Translations under genes and position numbers: made by a program
Notes under the pieces: generated by a model
What the model saw: the letters and a program-made list of their open reading frames with translations, nothing else
Told to the model about the DNA's origin: nothing
The model's database searches: none
Shown: in pieces, positions 33,923 to 40,860 of the stretch
How the letters are laid out: each line of letters starts with the position of its first letter
Numbering within the stretch: position 1 is the stretch's first letter
Assembly: GCA_934591705.1 (NCBI GenBank)
Contig: CAKTPM010000006.1
Span: forward strand, 22,292-86,291
Reading direction: 5' to 3'
DNA: 64,000 bases
Source of the DNA: an uncultured Oscillospiraceae bacterium
GTDB taxonomy: Bacteria; Bacillota; Clostridia; Oscillospirales; Oscillospiraceae

Positions 33923-33973
33923 ACTATATAACATATTTTTTCTCTTTGCAACCATAAAATTATGCGGTATACT
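33923..33973. promoter_or_regulatory. Back-to-back promoters sharing one -35 element
   Basis: The self-complementary hexamer TTGCAA (33946-33951) can serve both directions. Plus: 16-nt spacer then TATACT (33968-33973) towards the P-loop gene. Minus: 17-nt spacer then TATAGT (33923-33928) towards citD. The region is very AT-rich for this genome. Simultaneous use would be mutually exclusive, linking the two transcription units. Confidence 0.55.
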
Positions 33974-34002
33974 AAGTCGAGAACGCAAAGGAGGTTTTGA
34001 AT

Positions 34003-34929
34003 ATGCCGGAAAACACACTGCAGCACAGCCATATTTACAGCACCTACTTCGCCCCCCGGGGCCGGAGCCGTATCTACACCCTGGGGATCCAGTTGGCGCA
34101 GATGTATTTATCCCCCTTTGACCAGATCATCGGCGTCATCGGCGAGGCCGGCTCCGGCAAAAGCGTGCTCATCAAGGGCATGTTTCCCGGCCTGGAGCTG
34201 ACCAACGACGACAACGGCGTGAATGTGCGGCCGCTGCCCATCTTGGACCAGGACATGGAGGCCGAATTCTTCTCCCCCCACACCTATCATATGGATGTGC
34301 GCTTCGAGATGGGCTTTCACCAGCTCAACGAGCTGGCGGACGCCGTCCGATTGGCCGTCCGCCGGGGCAAGCGGGTGGTCATCGAGCACTTTGATCTGAT
34401 CTACCCGATCCTGGGGGCCAATGCCAACCTGCTCATCGGCGTGGGGGAGGAGATCATCATCACCCGGCCCACCATCTTCGGTCCCTATCCGCAGGATGTC
34501 TATCAGAAGGCCTATGACTCCCTGCCCTACCGCCTGATGGCCCACACGGCGGAGGATCTCTGCGAGCGCTTCGTGCCCCGGGAGGAGCTGGAGCGCTGCT
34601 CCCACGGCGATGTGCACCACGGCTTCATCCTGGCCTTTCCGGAGCGGCGGCCCGACATCGACCTGAATCAGCTGGAGCAGCAGGTCCAGGACGCCATCGC
34701 CCAGGATCTGCCCATCGACTATGTGGACGAAAGCCACATCCGCATCGGCGGCCTGCTCCACGACTGCACCGGCCCCCGCACCCATGTGCACTCCACCGGC
34801 CAGGTGCAGGGCTTCCGGCTGCTCAAGCACTTCATCTTTGACCCCTACGCCCGGCGCTATCTGCTGGTGGGCTGCGTGGGGGAGGATTCCGACAGCTATC
34901 TCCAGCGTCTGGACAAGGTCCGCGTATAA
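34003..34929 (+). CDS. P-loop NTPase with alanyl-tRNA synthetase second-additional-domain-like C-terminus
   Basis: 308-aa cytoplasmic protein. A Walker A motif GEAGSGKS lies at about residues 49-56, followed by the distinctive IKGMFPGLELTNDDNGVN. A VVIEHFD segment may be Walker B. Near residue 250-270 the sequence DC-x4-THVHSTGQVQGF mirrors the metal-binding C-x2-TH...TGEIG motif of the alanyl-tRNA synthetase second additional domain. Proteins of this build occur in Clostridia and have no established role that I know of. The ATG at 34003 is chosen because AAAGGAGG sits 8 nt upstream; a TTG at 33997 is too close. It is transcribed away from the citramalate lyase operon. Confidence 0.65.
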   Translation: MPENTLQHSHIYSTYFAPRGRSRIYTLGIQLAQMYLSPFDQIIGVIGEAGSGKSVLIKGMFPGLELTNDDNGVNVRPLPILDQDMEAEFFSPHTYHMDVRFEMGFHQLNELADAVRLAVRRGKRVVIEHFDLIYPILGANANLLIGVGEEIIITRPTIFGPYPQDVYQKAYDSLPYRLMAHTAEDLCERFVPREELERCSHGDVHHGFILAFPERRPDIDLNQLEQQVQDAIAQDLPIDYVDESHIRIGGLLHDCTGPRTHVHSTGQVQGFRLLKHFIFDPYARRYLLVGCVGEDSDSYLQRLDKVRV

Positions 34930-34953
34930 GGCCGGCAAGTCCCGGCTGCAGAT

Positions 34954-34990
34954 AAAAAAGCAGCAAGCGCTTTGCGCTTGCTGCTTTTTT
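34954..34990. terminator. Bidirectional terminator
   Basis: AAAAAAGCAGCAAGCGC (34954-34970) pairs perfectly with GCGCTTGCTGCTTTTTT (34974-34990), a 17-bp stem with loop TTT. It ends the P-loop gene on plus and the HU-end operon on minus. Confidence 0.95.
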
Positions 34991-35069
34991 CTGTAGGAAA
35001 GTATACGCTGTATGTCTCCGGCGGTTCTCCGGAGGGTCTATCGATCTGCTTACAGGCGGCTGCCGGCTT

Positions 35070-35342
35070 TTACTTCACGATATCCTTCAGGGCCTTGCCG
35101 GCCTTGAAGGTGGGGACCTTGCAGGCCTCGATCTTCACGGGCTGCTTGGTGCGGGGATTGAGGCCGGTACGGGCGGCGCGGGTCTTGACCTCAAAGGAAC
35201 CAAAGCCCACCAGCTGCACCTTGCCCTCGGTCTTCATGCCCTCGGCAATGGCGTCCAGGGTGGCGGTAACGGCGGCCTCGGCGGCCTTCTTGGACAGGCC
35301 GGCCTTCTCGGCGACGGCAGCGATCAGATCAGACTTATTCAT
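35070..35342 (-). CDS. hup: HU-family nucleoid-associated DNA-binding protein
   Basis: 90-aa histone-like protein that bends and compacts DNA as a dimer. It begins MNKSDLIAAVAEKAGLSKK and contains the family signature GFGSFEVKTRAARTGLNPRT. The ATG at 35342 follows TAGGAGGA and gives standard HU length; the longer open frame to 35402 is not used. It lies 59 nt after mazG, so it may be co-transcribed or have its own promoter. Codon choice is strongly biased, as expected for an abundant protein. Confidence 0.97.
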   Translation of the reverse strand: MNKSDLIAAVAEKAGLSKKAAEAAVTATLDAIAEGMKTEGKVQLVGFGSFEVKTRAARTGLNPRTKQPVKIEACKVPTFKAGKALKDIVK

Positions 35343-35401
35343 GGTGTGTATCCTCCTAAAATTAAAACTCTCCTTGGTATTTCCTAAAACGATTCCTCGC
35401 A

Positions 35402-36205
35402 TTAAGACTCTTGGTGTACCTTGCTATTTTCCCACAATTTCATCATTTCGTCAAGAGATAATTGGTCAAATTCCCTGTGGTTTTGGATACTTTCGGCCTC
35501 CATACGGCAAAATCTTTGGGTAAATTTGTCGCAGGCGGCGTGGAGGGCCGCCTCGGGGTCGATGCCCATAAAGCGCCCCACCTTTACAGCGGCGAAGAGA
35601 AGGTCCCCCAGCTCCTCGGCGGGATTGGTGCTCTTTTCGATGGCCTCCTGCAGCTCATCCGTCTCCTCCCGGAGCTTGTCCATGGCGCCGGAGACCGCCG
35701 GCCAGTCAAAGCCGGCGGCGGCCGCCTTCTTCTGGATCTTCTCGGCCCGCCACAGGGCCGGCAGGGTCTTGGCCACCGCCTCCATGGCAGCTCCGGCGGA
35801 GCCATAGCCCTTCTCCTTCTTTTTCAGCTCCTCCCAGTTCACCAGCACCTGGTCGGGGGTGTCGTTTTGGGTGTCGGTGCCGGAGAACACATGGGGGTGG
35901 CGGAAGAGGAGCTTTTTCACCACCCCGTCGCAGACCTCCTCCATGGTGAAGCCGCCGGCGTCCTTTTCAATATCGGCGTGGAACACCACCTGCATCAGCA
36001 CATCCCCCAGCTCCTCACAGAGGCCCACGGGGTCCTTCCTGTCGATGGCCTCGACGGTCTCATAGGCCTCCTCCAAAAGGCCCCGGCGCAGGGACTCGTG
36101 GGTCTGGGCCCGGTCCCAGGGGCAGCCCTCCGGAGCCCGCAGCAGCCGGATGATCTCCAGCAGATCCTCATAGGTATAGCGTTCTTTTTCGGGAAAGGGT
36201 GTCAT
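35402..36205 (-). CDS. mazG: Nucleoside triphosphate pyrophosphohydrolase
   Basis: 267-aa all-alpha NTP pyrophosphatase with two MazG domains. The first holds LRAPEGCPWDRAQTHESLRRGLLEEAYE with the EExxE-type metal ligands, and ELGDVLMQVVFH; the second repeats EELGDLLFAAV. It cleans or limits nucleotide pools. The ATG at 36205 lies inside the end of the upstream flippase gene (38-nt overlap) behind AAGGAGGAAACG. Confidence 0.95.
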   Translation of the reverse strand: MTPFPEKERYTYEDLLEIIRLLRAPEGCPWDRAQTHESLRRGLLEEAYETVEAIDRKDPVGLCEELGDVLMQVVFHADIEKDAGGFTMEEVCDGVVKKLLFRHPHVFSGTDTQNDTPDQVLVNWEELKKKEKGYGSAGAAMEAVAKTLPALWRAEKIQKKAAAAGFDWPAVSGAMDKLREETDELQEAIEKSTNPAEELGDLLFAAVKVGRFMGIDPEAALHAACDKFTQRFCRMEAESIQNHREFDQLSLDEMMKLWENSKVHQES

Positions 36206-37763
36206 GTCGTTTCCTCCTTATCTTCCGGGGCAGATATCTTCGCAGCTCCGCGCCGGTGATGCCGCCCAAGGCCAGCAGCAGAATCAAATATACAGGCACC
36301 GCCGCCGCTATCGCCAGGCCGCAGGCCATCAGCGGGGGCAGCTGCGCCGCCAAAAGGCCGTGGAGAGACCTCGCCCCCAGGGCCATGCACACCGCGGCCA
36401 GTCCGGGCCGCCAGAGGAGGGCCCCCAGCGGCTCTTGGCCGCCGCAGCAGCGCTCCACGGCCGCCAGCTGGAGGCAGCAGGCCAGAGTATAGCAAAAAAG
36501 GGTGCCCAGGGAGACCCCCCCAACGGCGATCTCCGGCCGAGCCGCCAGGACCGTGTCGCACAGCACCTTCACGGCGCCGCCGCAGGCCAGGGCCGCCAGA
36601 GGCACCCGGGGCCGTCCGCAGGCCTGCAGGATTCCGGCGGATACGGCGCACAGGCCCACCGGCACCGACGCGATGCCCAGCACCGCCAGGTGCCGCGCCG
36701 CGGCGGGCACCACCTCCGGACGGGCGGGGTAGAGGGCGGCGAGTATGGGCCCGGACAGGGCGCTTAAGCCCACCCCCAGGGGCATCCCCGCCGCCAGGGC
36801 CAACCGCAGGGCTCCCCGGGCATGGCAGGCGGCCTCCTGCCTCCGTCCGGCGGCCAGGGCCCCGGCGATGCAGGGCATCAGCGCCGCAGACAGAGGCACC
36901 AGCAGGGAGGGGGTCAGCACGAACAGCGTCATGCCGAAGGTATACTCCCCATAGGCCGCCGCGGCCTGCAGGGGATCATAGCCCAGGGCCCCCTGCAGGG
37001 TCCTGAGCACCAGCACCTGGTCCAGTAGGGTCAGCACGCTCATGCCCGCCGCCCCGGCGGTGATAGGCACCGCCGCCTGCAGGAGCCGCCGGGCCTCCCC
37101 GGCCCCCGGCAGGCAGACGCTTTCGCCCCGGGGCACCCGCCCCAGACGGAAAAGCAGGTAGCTAAGGGCCCCCAGCCCCCCGGCGGAAACGCCCCACAGG
37201 GCGCCGGACACCGCCCTCGTAAGGCCCCGGCCCCGCACGAGGGCCAGGCGGCAGAGAGCCAGCCCCACCGCCAGCTTCCCCAGAGACTCAAGGATCTGGC
37301 TCACGGCGGTGGAGCGCATCTCCCCCAGGCCTTGGGTATAGCCACGGACGGCGCTGCACAGGCACATCAGAAGCAGGGCCGGAGCCAGGGCCCGGATGGG
37401 CCCCGCGGCGGCGGGATCCCGGACCAGGGCCGCCAGCTGAGGGGCAAAAAGGCCCATGGCCGCGCTCCCCAGGGCGCCGAAGAGACCCAGAAGCCCTCCG
37501 CCGGTAAGAAAAGCGCGCCGGGCTCGCTCTCCCTGACCCAGCGCGCAGTATTGTGAGACGGTTCGGCTGATGGCCGCCGGCATCCCGGCGCAGGCCATCA
37601 CCAGCACATTGAACACATTGTAGGCGGCATAGAAATGCGCCATGCCCCCGCTTCCCAGGAGATTGCCCAGGGGGATCTTGTAAAAGGCCCCCAGCACCTT
37701 CGTCACCGCCACGGCGGCGCTGAGCACCGCCGCCCCGGAGAGAAAGCTCTGCCGCCGCGCCAT
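36168..37763 (-). CDS. Polysaccharide/lipid flippase of the SpoVB (MOP) family
   Basis: 531-aa membrane protein with about 14 hydrophobic helices. The N-terminal segment ends in VTKVLGAFYKIPLGNLLG, which is characteristic of the SpoVB/MurJ-like MOP flippases in Firmicutes. Likely moves a peptidoglycan or polysaccharide lipid intermediate, possibly in sporulation. It lies between hemZ and mazG. Base composition is very GC- and Ala-rich. SpoVB identity is likely but not certain, since several paralogues exist in such genomes. Confidence 0.82.
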   Translation of the reverse strand: MARRQSFLSGAAVLSAAVAVTKVLGAFYKIPLGNLLGSGGMAHFYAAYNVFNVLVMACAGMPAAISRTVSQYCALGQGERARRAFLTGGGLLGLFGALGSAAMGLFAPQLAALVRDPAAAGPIRALAPALLLMCLCSAVRGYTQGLGEMRSTAVSQILESLGKLAVGLALCRLALVRGRGLTRAVSGALWGVSAGGLGALSYLLFRLGRVPRGESVCLPGAGEARRLLQAAVPITAGAAGMSVLTLLDQVLVLRTLQGALGYDPLQAAAAYGEYTFGMTLFVLTPSLLVPLSAALMPCIAGALAAGRRQEAACHARGALRLALAAGMPLGVGLSALSGPILAALYPARPEVVPAAARHLAVLGIASVPVGLCAVSAGILQACGRPRVPLAALACGGAVKVLCDTVLAARPEIAVGGVSLGTLFCYTLACCLQLAAVERCCGGQEPLGALLWRPGLAAVCMALGARSLHGLLAAQLPPLMACGLAIAAAVPVYLILLLALGGITGAELRRYLPRKIRRKRHDTLSRKRTLYL

Positions 37764-37775
37764 GAAAACCGCTCC

Positions 37776-39251
37776 TTATTTCAGCATATTCTCATGGAAT
37801 GTACGGAAGGCCCGGAGATTTTCCGCCGCCTTTTCCGGGCGGCCGATATACTCCGCGGGATACTTGGCGTGGAACACCCGCTCAATGCGATTGCGCACGG
37901 GATCCACCATCTTCGTGGAGCCGCCCGCCCCCAGGGACAGGATGCTGTGCAGCTCCTCCATGATGTAGATATTATATAGCCCCTCGCTGCCGGGTATGCA
38001 CCAGCCGGTGTTCTCGAAGCTGCCGGACATATATTTCTGGCGGTAGAGATAGTAGGGCACAAAGCCGGCCTCCCGGAGGGCGGGGTCGGCATAGTCCAGC
38101 ATTTGGGAGACCTCCTGAGCCGAGGGGATGGCCAGGTTCTCCAGGAGGATGCGGCTGCCCTTCTTCAAGCTCAGGGTGTGGACGGTGATGTTGTCCGCCC
38201 CGTAGGAAACGCATTTGTCCAGGGTCCGGGCAAAGCCCTCGGGGGTGTCCTCCGGCAGGCCGGCGATGAGATCCATGTTCACATGGGCAAAGCCCATCTC
38301 CGCCGCCAGGGCCATGGCCTCCTCCACCTCCCGGGCGGTGTGCCGCCGGCCGATGGCGCTCAGCACCCGATCGTCCAGGGACTGGGGGTTCACGCTGATG
38401 CGGTCGATGCCGTGATCCAGGAGCACCCGGAGCTTTTCCCGGGTAATGGTGTCGGGCCGTCCGGCCTCCACGCAGCGCTCCACAGCACCGGAAAAGTCAA
38501 AGCAGCGGCCTATGTGGGCCAAAAGCCGGTCCATCTGCGGGGCCGAGAGGGTGGTGGGGGTGCCGCCGCCCATATAAAAGCTCTTGATGCGAAGCCCCGT
38601 CTCCCGAACCATCTCCCCGGCGGCGGTGATTTCCGCCAGCAGGGCCTCCAGGTAGGGCTCCATCAGGGCAAAGGACTTCTCCACGCTCTGACTCACGAAG
38701 CTGCAATAGGCGCAGCGGGTGGGGCAAAAGGGGATGCCCACATAGAGGGAGATGTCGTTGGGCCGCAGCTCCGCCTTGGCGGCCATGCCGGCCCGGGCGG
38801 TCTCCAGAGCCAGGCGGCGGCGGCTTTCGCTGACGCAGTAGGTGTCGGCAAGGACCCGGTCCACCCGGCTCTCCGTCATGCCGCTCTCCAGCATGGTGCG
38901 GGCCAGCTTCCCCGGCCGGATACCGGTGAGGGCCCCCCAGGAGGGGGTGTGGCCGGTGAGGGCCCGGGCGGCCCGGAAGAAGCTCAGCTTCAAAAGCCGC
39001 TGGCGGAGGCGCTCGCTCTCATAGGCGTCCAGGGACGGGTCGATGACCCCCCGGCAGGCGCCCCGGGCTGATTTCCCGTCAAAGTGGAGCTCCGTGGCGG
39101 CGCAGGTATATTTTTTCCCCCGGCGCAGGGTGACCCGGGCCCAGCGGGGGCCGTTTTCCCCCTCATAGACCGGGCGCTCCTCCGGGAAAAAGGCCAGCAG
39201 GCTCTGCTCGACAGCATAGCGGTCGTCGTGGCCGGAAAAGTGTAATCTCAT
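37776..39251 (-). CDS. hemZ: Coproporphyrinogen III oxidase-like radical SAM protein (HemZ type)
   Basis: 491-aa radical SAM protein. The C-x3-C-x2-C cluster motif is CPTRCAYC at about residues 175-182, followed by MGGGTPTTL and a late MDLIAGLPED. The N-terminal 160 residues precede the radical domain as in HemZ. The family acts on coproporphyrinogen or related tetrapyrroles, but some members are heme chaperones; the exact reaction here is not settled by sequence. It overlaps the MBL hydrolase gene by 4 nt and precedes spoVB by 12 nt. Confidence 0.85.
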   Translation of the reverse strand: MRLHFSGHDDRYAVEQSLLAFFPEERPVYEGENGPRWARVTLRRGKKYTCAATELHFDGKSARGACRGVIDPSLDAYESERLRQRLLKLSFFRAARALTGHTPSWGALTGIRPGKLARTMLESGMTESRVDRVLADTYCVSESRRRLALETARAGMAAKAELRPNDISLYVGIPFCPTRCAYCSFVSQSVEKSFALMEPYLEALLAEITAAGEMVRETGLRIKSFYMGGGTPTTLSAPQMDRLLAHIGRCFDFSGAVERCVEAGRPDTITREKLRVLLDHGIDRISVNPQSLDDRVLSAIGRRHTAREVEEAMALAAEMGFAHVNMDLIAGLPEDTPEGFARTLDKCVSYGADNITVHTLSLKKGSRILLENLAIPSAQEVSQMLDYADPALREAGFVPYYLYRQKYMSGSFENTGWCIPGSEGLYNIYIMEELHSILSLGAGGSTKMVDPVRNRIERVFHAKYPAEYIGRPEKAAENLRAFRTFHENMLK

Positions 39252-39865
39252 AGCGTCATCCCCTGCTTCATATAGGGATTGCGCTGCCGCTCAAAGGAGA
39301 GGGTGGTGGGCTCCATGTGGCCGGGATAGCAGGTGTAGTCCCCGGGTAATTGCGCCAGGCGCTTGAGGGACGCAAGGATCTCCCGGTAATCGCCGCCGGG
39401 GAAGTCCGTGCGGCCGCAGCTCAGGCGGAAGAGGGTGTCGCCGCAGAAGATCACATCCCCCACCAGCAGGCACACGCTGCCCTTGGAGTGGCCGGGGGTC
39501 TCCATCACCCGCACGGTGAGGCCGCCGAGGGGCAGCTGGTCGCCCTCTTGGTAGTAGCGCTGGTTTTTCTCCCCCAGATGGGGGAAGAGCAGCTCGCCGC
39601 CGGGCTTGTCCGCGGTGTCCGCCCGGTGGATGTATACCGGCAGCGCCGGGTAGAGCTCCAAAAGGCCCCCCACGCCGGTATAATGATCAAAATGGCCGTG
39701 GGTCAGCAGGATCATCTCCGGGGTGCAGCCGGTCCCGGCGATGGCGGCGGCAATGCGCCGGGGCTCATCGCCTGGGTCGATGACGGCGCATACCGCCGCC
39801 TCTTCATCGCAGAGGATGTAGCAGTTGGTGCCGATGGGGCCCACCTGCAGGGTAACGATCTTCAT
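39248..39865 (-). CDS. Metallo-beta-lactamase-fold hydrolase, glyoxalase II-like
   Basis: 205-aa cytoplasmic hydrolase. The zinc motif H-x-H-x-D-H is THGHFDHYTG at about residues 55-64, and further ligand motifs ETPGHSKGSV and CYPGHMEPTT are present. Its size and pattern match the YcbL/YqgX group of thioester hydrolases related to glyoxalase II; the substrate cannot be told. It overlaps both neighbours by 4 nt, so it is tightly coupled within the operon. Confidence 0.9.
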   Translation of the reverse strand: MKIVTLQVGPIGTNCYILCDEEAAVCAVIDPGDEPRRIAAAIAGTGCTPEMILLTHGHFDHYTGVGGLLELYPALPVYIHRADTADKPGGELLFPHLGEKNQRYYQEGDQLPLGGLTVRVMETPGHSKGSVCLLVGDVIFCGDTLFRLSCGRTDFPGGDYREILASLKRLAQLPGDYTCYPGHMEPTTLSFERQRNPYMKQGMTL

Positions 39866-40692
39866 TCGGACACCTCCTGGTTAAAGGGCACCTCCAGCAT
39901 TTCGGGGTTTTTCAGATACTTGCGCATGTCGTTGCAGAACGAGGCGTATTCATAGCCGGTGCAGATGCGCTCATCCATCACGATGCCCAGGGGCATCATC
40001 TTGCGCTTGAGATCCCCGCGATAGAAGTCGGGCACCGGCTTGCCCATGCAGATGAAAATGCTGGTGGTGCCGAACTCATAGCAGTGGTGGTGGATGAAGC
40101 TGGTCTTGATGGAGGCCAGATTCGTGATGAACAAACTTGTGTGGAAGGGGGAAAGGTCGATGATCTTCCGGGGCAAAAGCCCCAGGCGGTCCAGGCCGTA
40201 GGCCAGAGAGACCACCAGCTTGGGCAGAAGCGGCAGGGAGAACATCATCCGGGCAAACTTGTCGGTGGAGTTCTTCTGCTCGGTGGCGCTGTTCTTCTCG
40301 ATGTTGGTGACGATCTTCTCATACACGCTGAACACGGTGTCCGTGGGCTCCAGGAAGATCTTCAGCGTGGTCTCATCCGGCCGGCCGTCGGGCAGCTTTT
40401 TGAGGATCACGAAGGAAACACAGAAGTGGTTGCGCTCATAGATCTTGCTGTTCATGACAAAGTAGTTGAGCTTGGGGTTCTTCTGCACCGCTTTATAGTA
40501 TGCCGAGATGATCACCGACATATGGTCGATGCGGGTGCCGGCCCGGCGCTTTTCCCGGATGTAGCTTTTGATGATCTCCTCATCGACATATTCCGTGACG
40601 GTGTTCTGCGCATCGTAGCGCTTGGGCATGATATAGGGCACCGCCGCTACGATAGGCGGCAGATCCTTTACTCTCTTTCCGTCCGCTCTCAT
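39862..40692 (-). CDS. 2-oxoacid dehydrogenase acyltransferase-like protein with altered active site
   Basis: 276-aa protein with the chloramphenicol-acetyltransferase/E2 catalytic-domain fold: an N-terminal MSVIISAYYKAVQKNPKLNYF segment, a central SLFITNLASI strand and a C-terminal PLGIVMDERICTG. In true E2 enzymes the last motif is DHRxxDG; here D240-E-R-I-C-T-G replaces the catalytic His by Glu and the Asp by Thr. There is no lipoyl domain. It starts at the ATG at 40692 (AAAGGAGG upstream; a GTG at 40698 is too near) and leads the operon. Function unknown. Confidence 0.7.
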   Translation of the reverse strand: MRADGKRVKDLPPIVAAVPYIMPKRYDAQNTVTEYVDEEIIKSYIREKRRAGTRIDHMSVIISAYYKAVQKNPKLNYFVMNSKIYERNHFCVSFVILKKLPDGRPDETTLKIFLEPTDTVFSVYEKIVTNIEKNSATEQKNSTDKFARMMFSLPLLPKLVVSLAYGLDRLGLLPRKIIDLSPFHTSLFITNLASIKTSFIHHHCYEFGTTSIFICMGKPVPDFYRGDLKRKMMPLGIVMDERICTGYEYASFCNDMRKYLKNPEMLEVPFNQEVSE

Positions 40693-40721
40693 ATACACTC
40701 CTCCTTTATTATAACAAAAGC

Positions 40722-40750
40722 ATTATACGGTATCCCCCGGCGTATTGCAA
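40722..40750 (-). promoter_or_regulatory. Promoter of the acyltransferase-like/hemZ/mazG operon
   Basis: Minus strand: TTGCAA (40745-40750), 17-nt spacer, TATAAT (40722-40727), then AAAGGAGG and the ATG at 40692. Confidence 0.75.
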
Positions 40751-40773
40751 TGCGCGAGCCATACATTTTTTAC

Positions 40774-40841
40774 TTTACCTTTCGGCAAATTGTTGCTATA
40801 CTGGATATGAATTTAATTTATTGTGGGGGAATATGTTCCCC
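40774..40841 (+). promoter_or_regulatory. recJ promoter and leader hairpin
   Basis: TTTACC (40774-40779), 17-nt spacer, TATACT (40797-40802). In the leader, GGGGAA (40826-40831) and TTCCCC (40836-40841) form a small hairpin that ends just before AAAGGAGG at 40843-40850, so it could influence ribosome access. Confidence 0.55.
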
Positions 40842-40860
40842 GAAAGGAGGTGCCTGAGCC

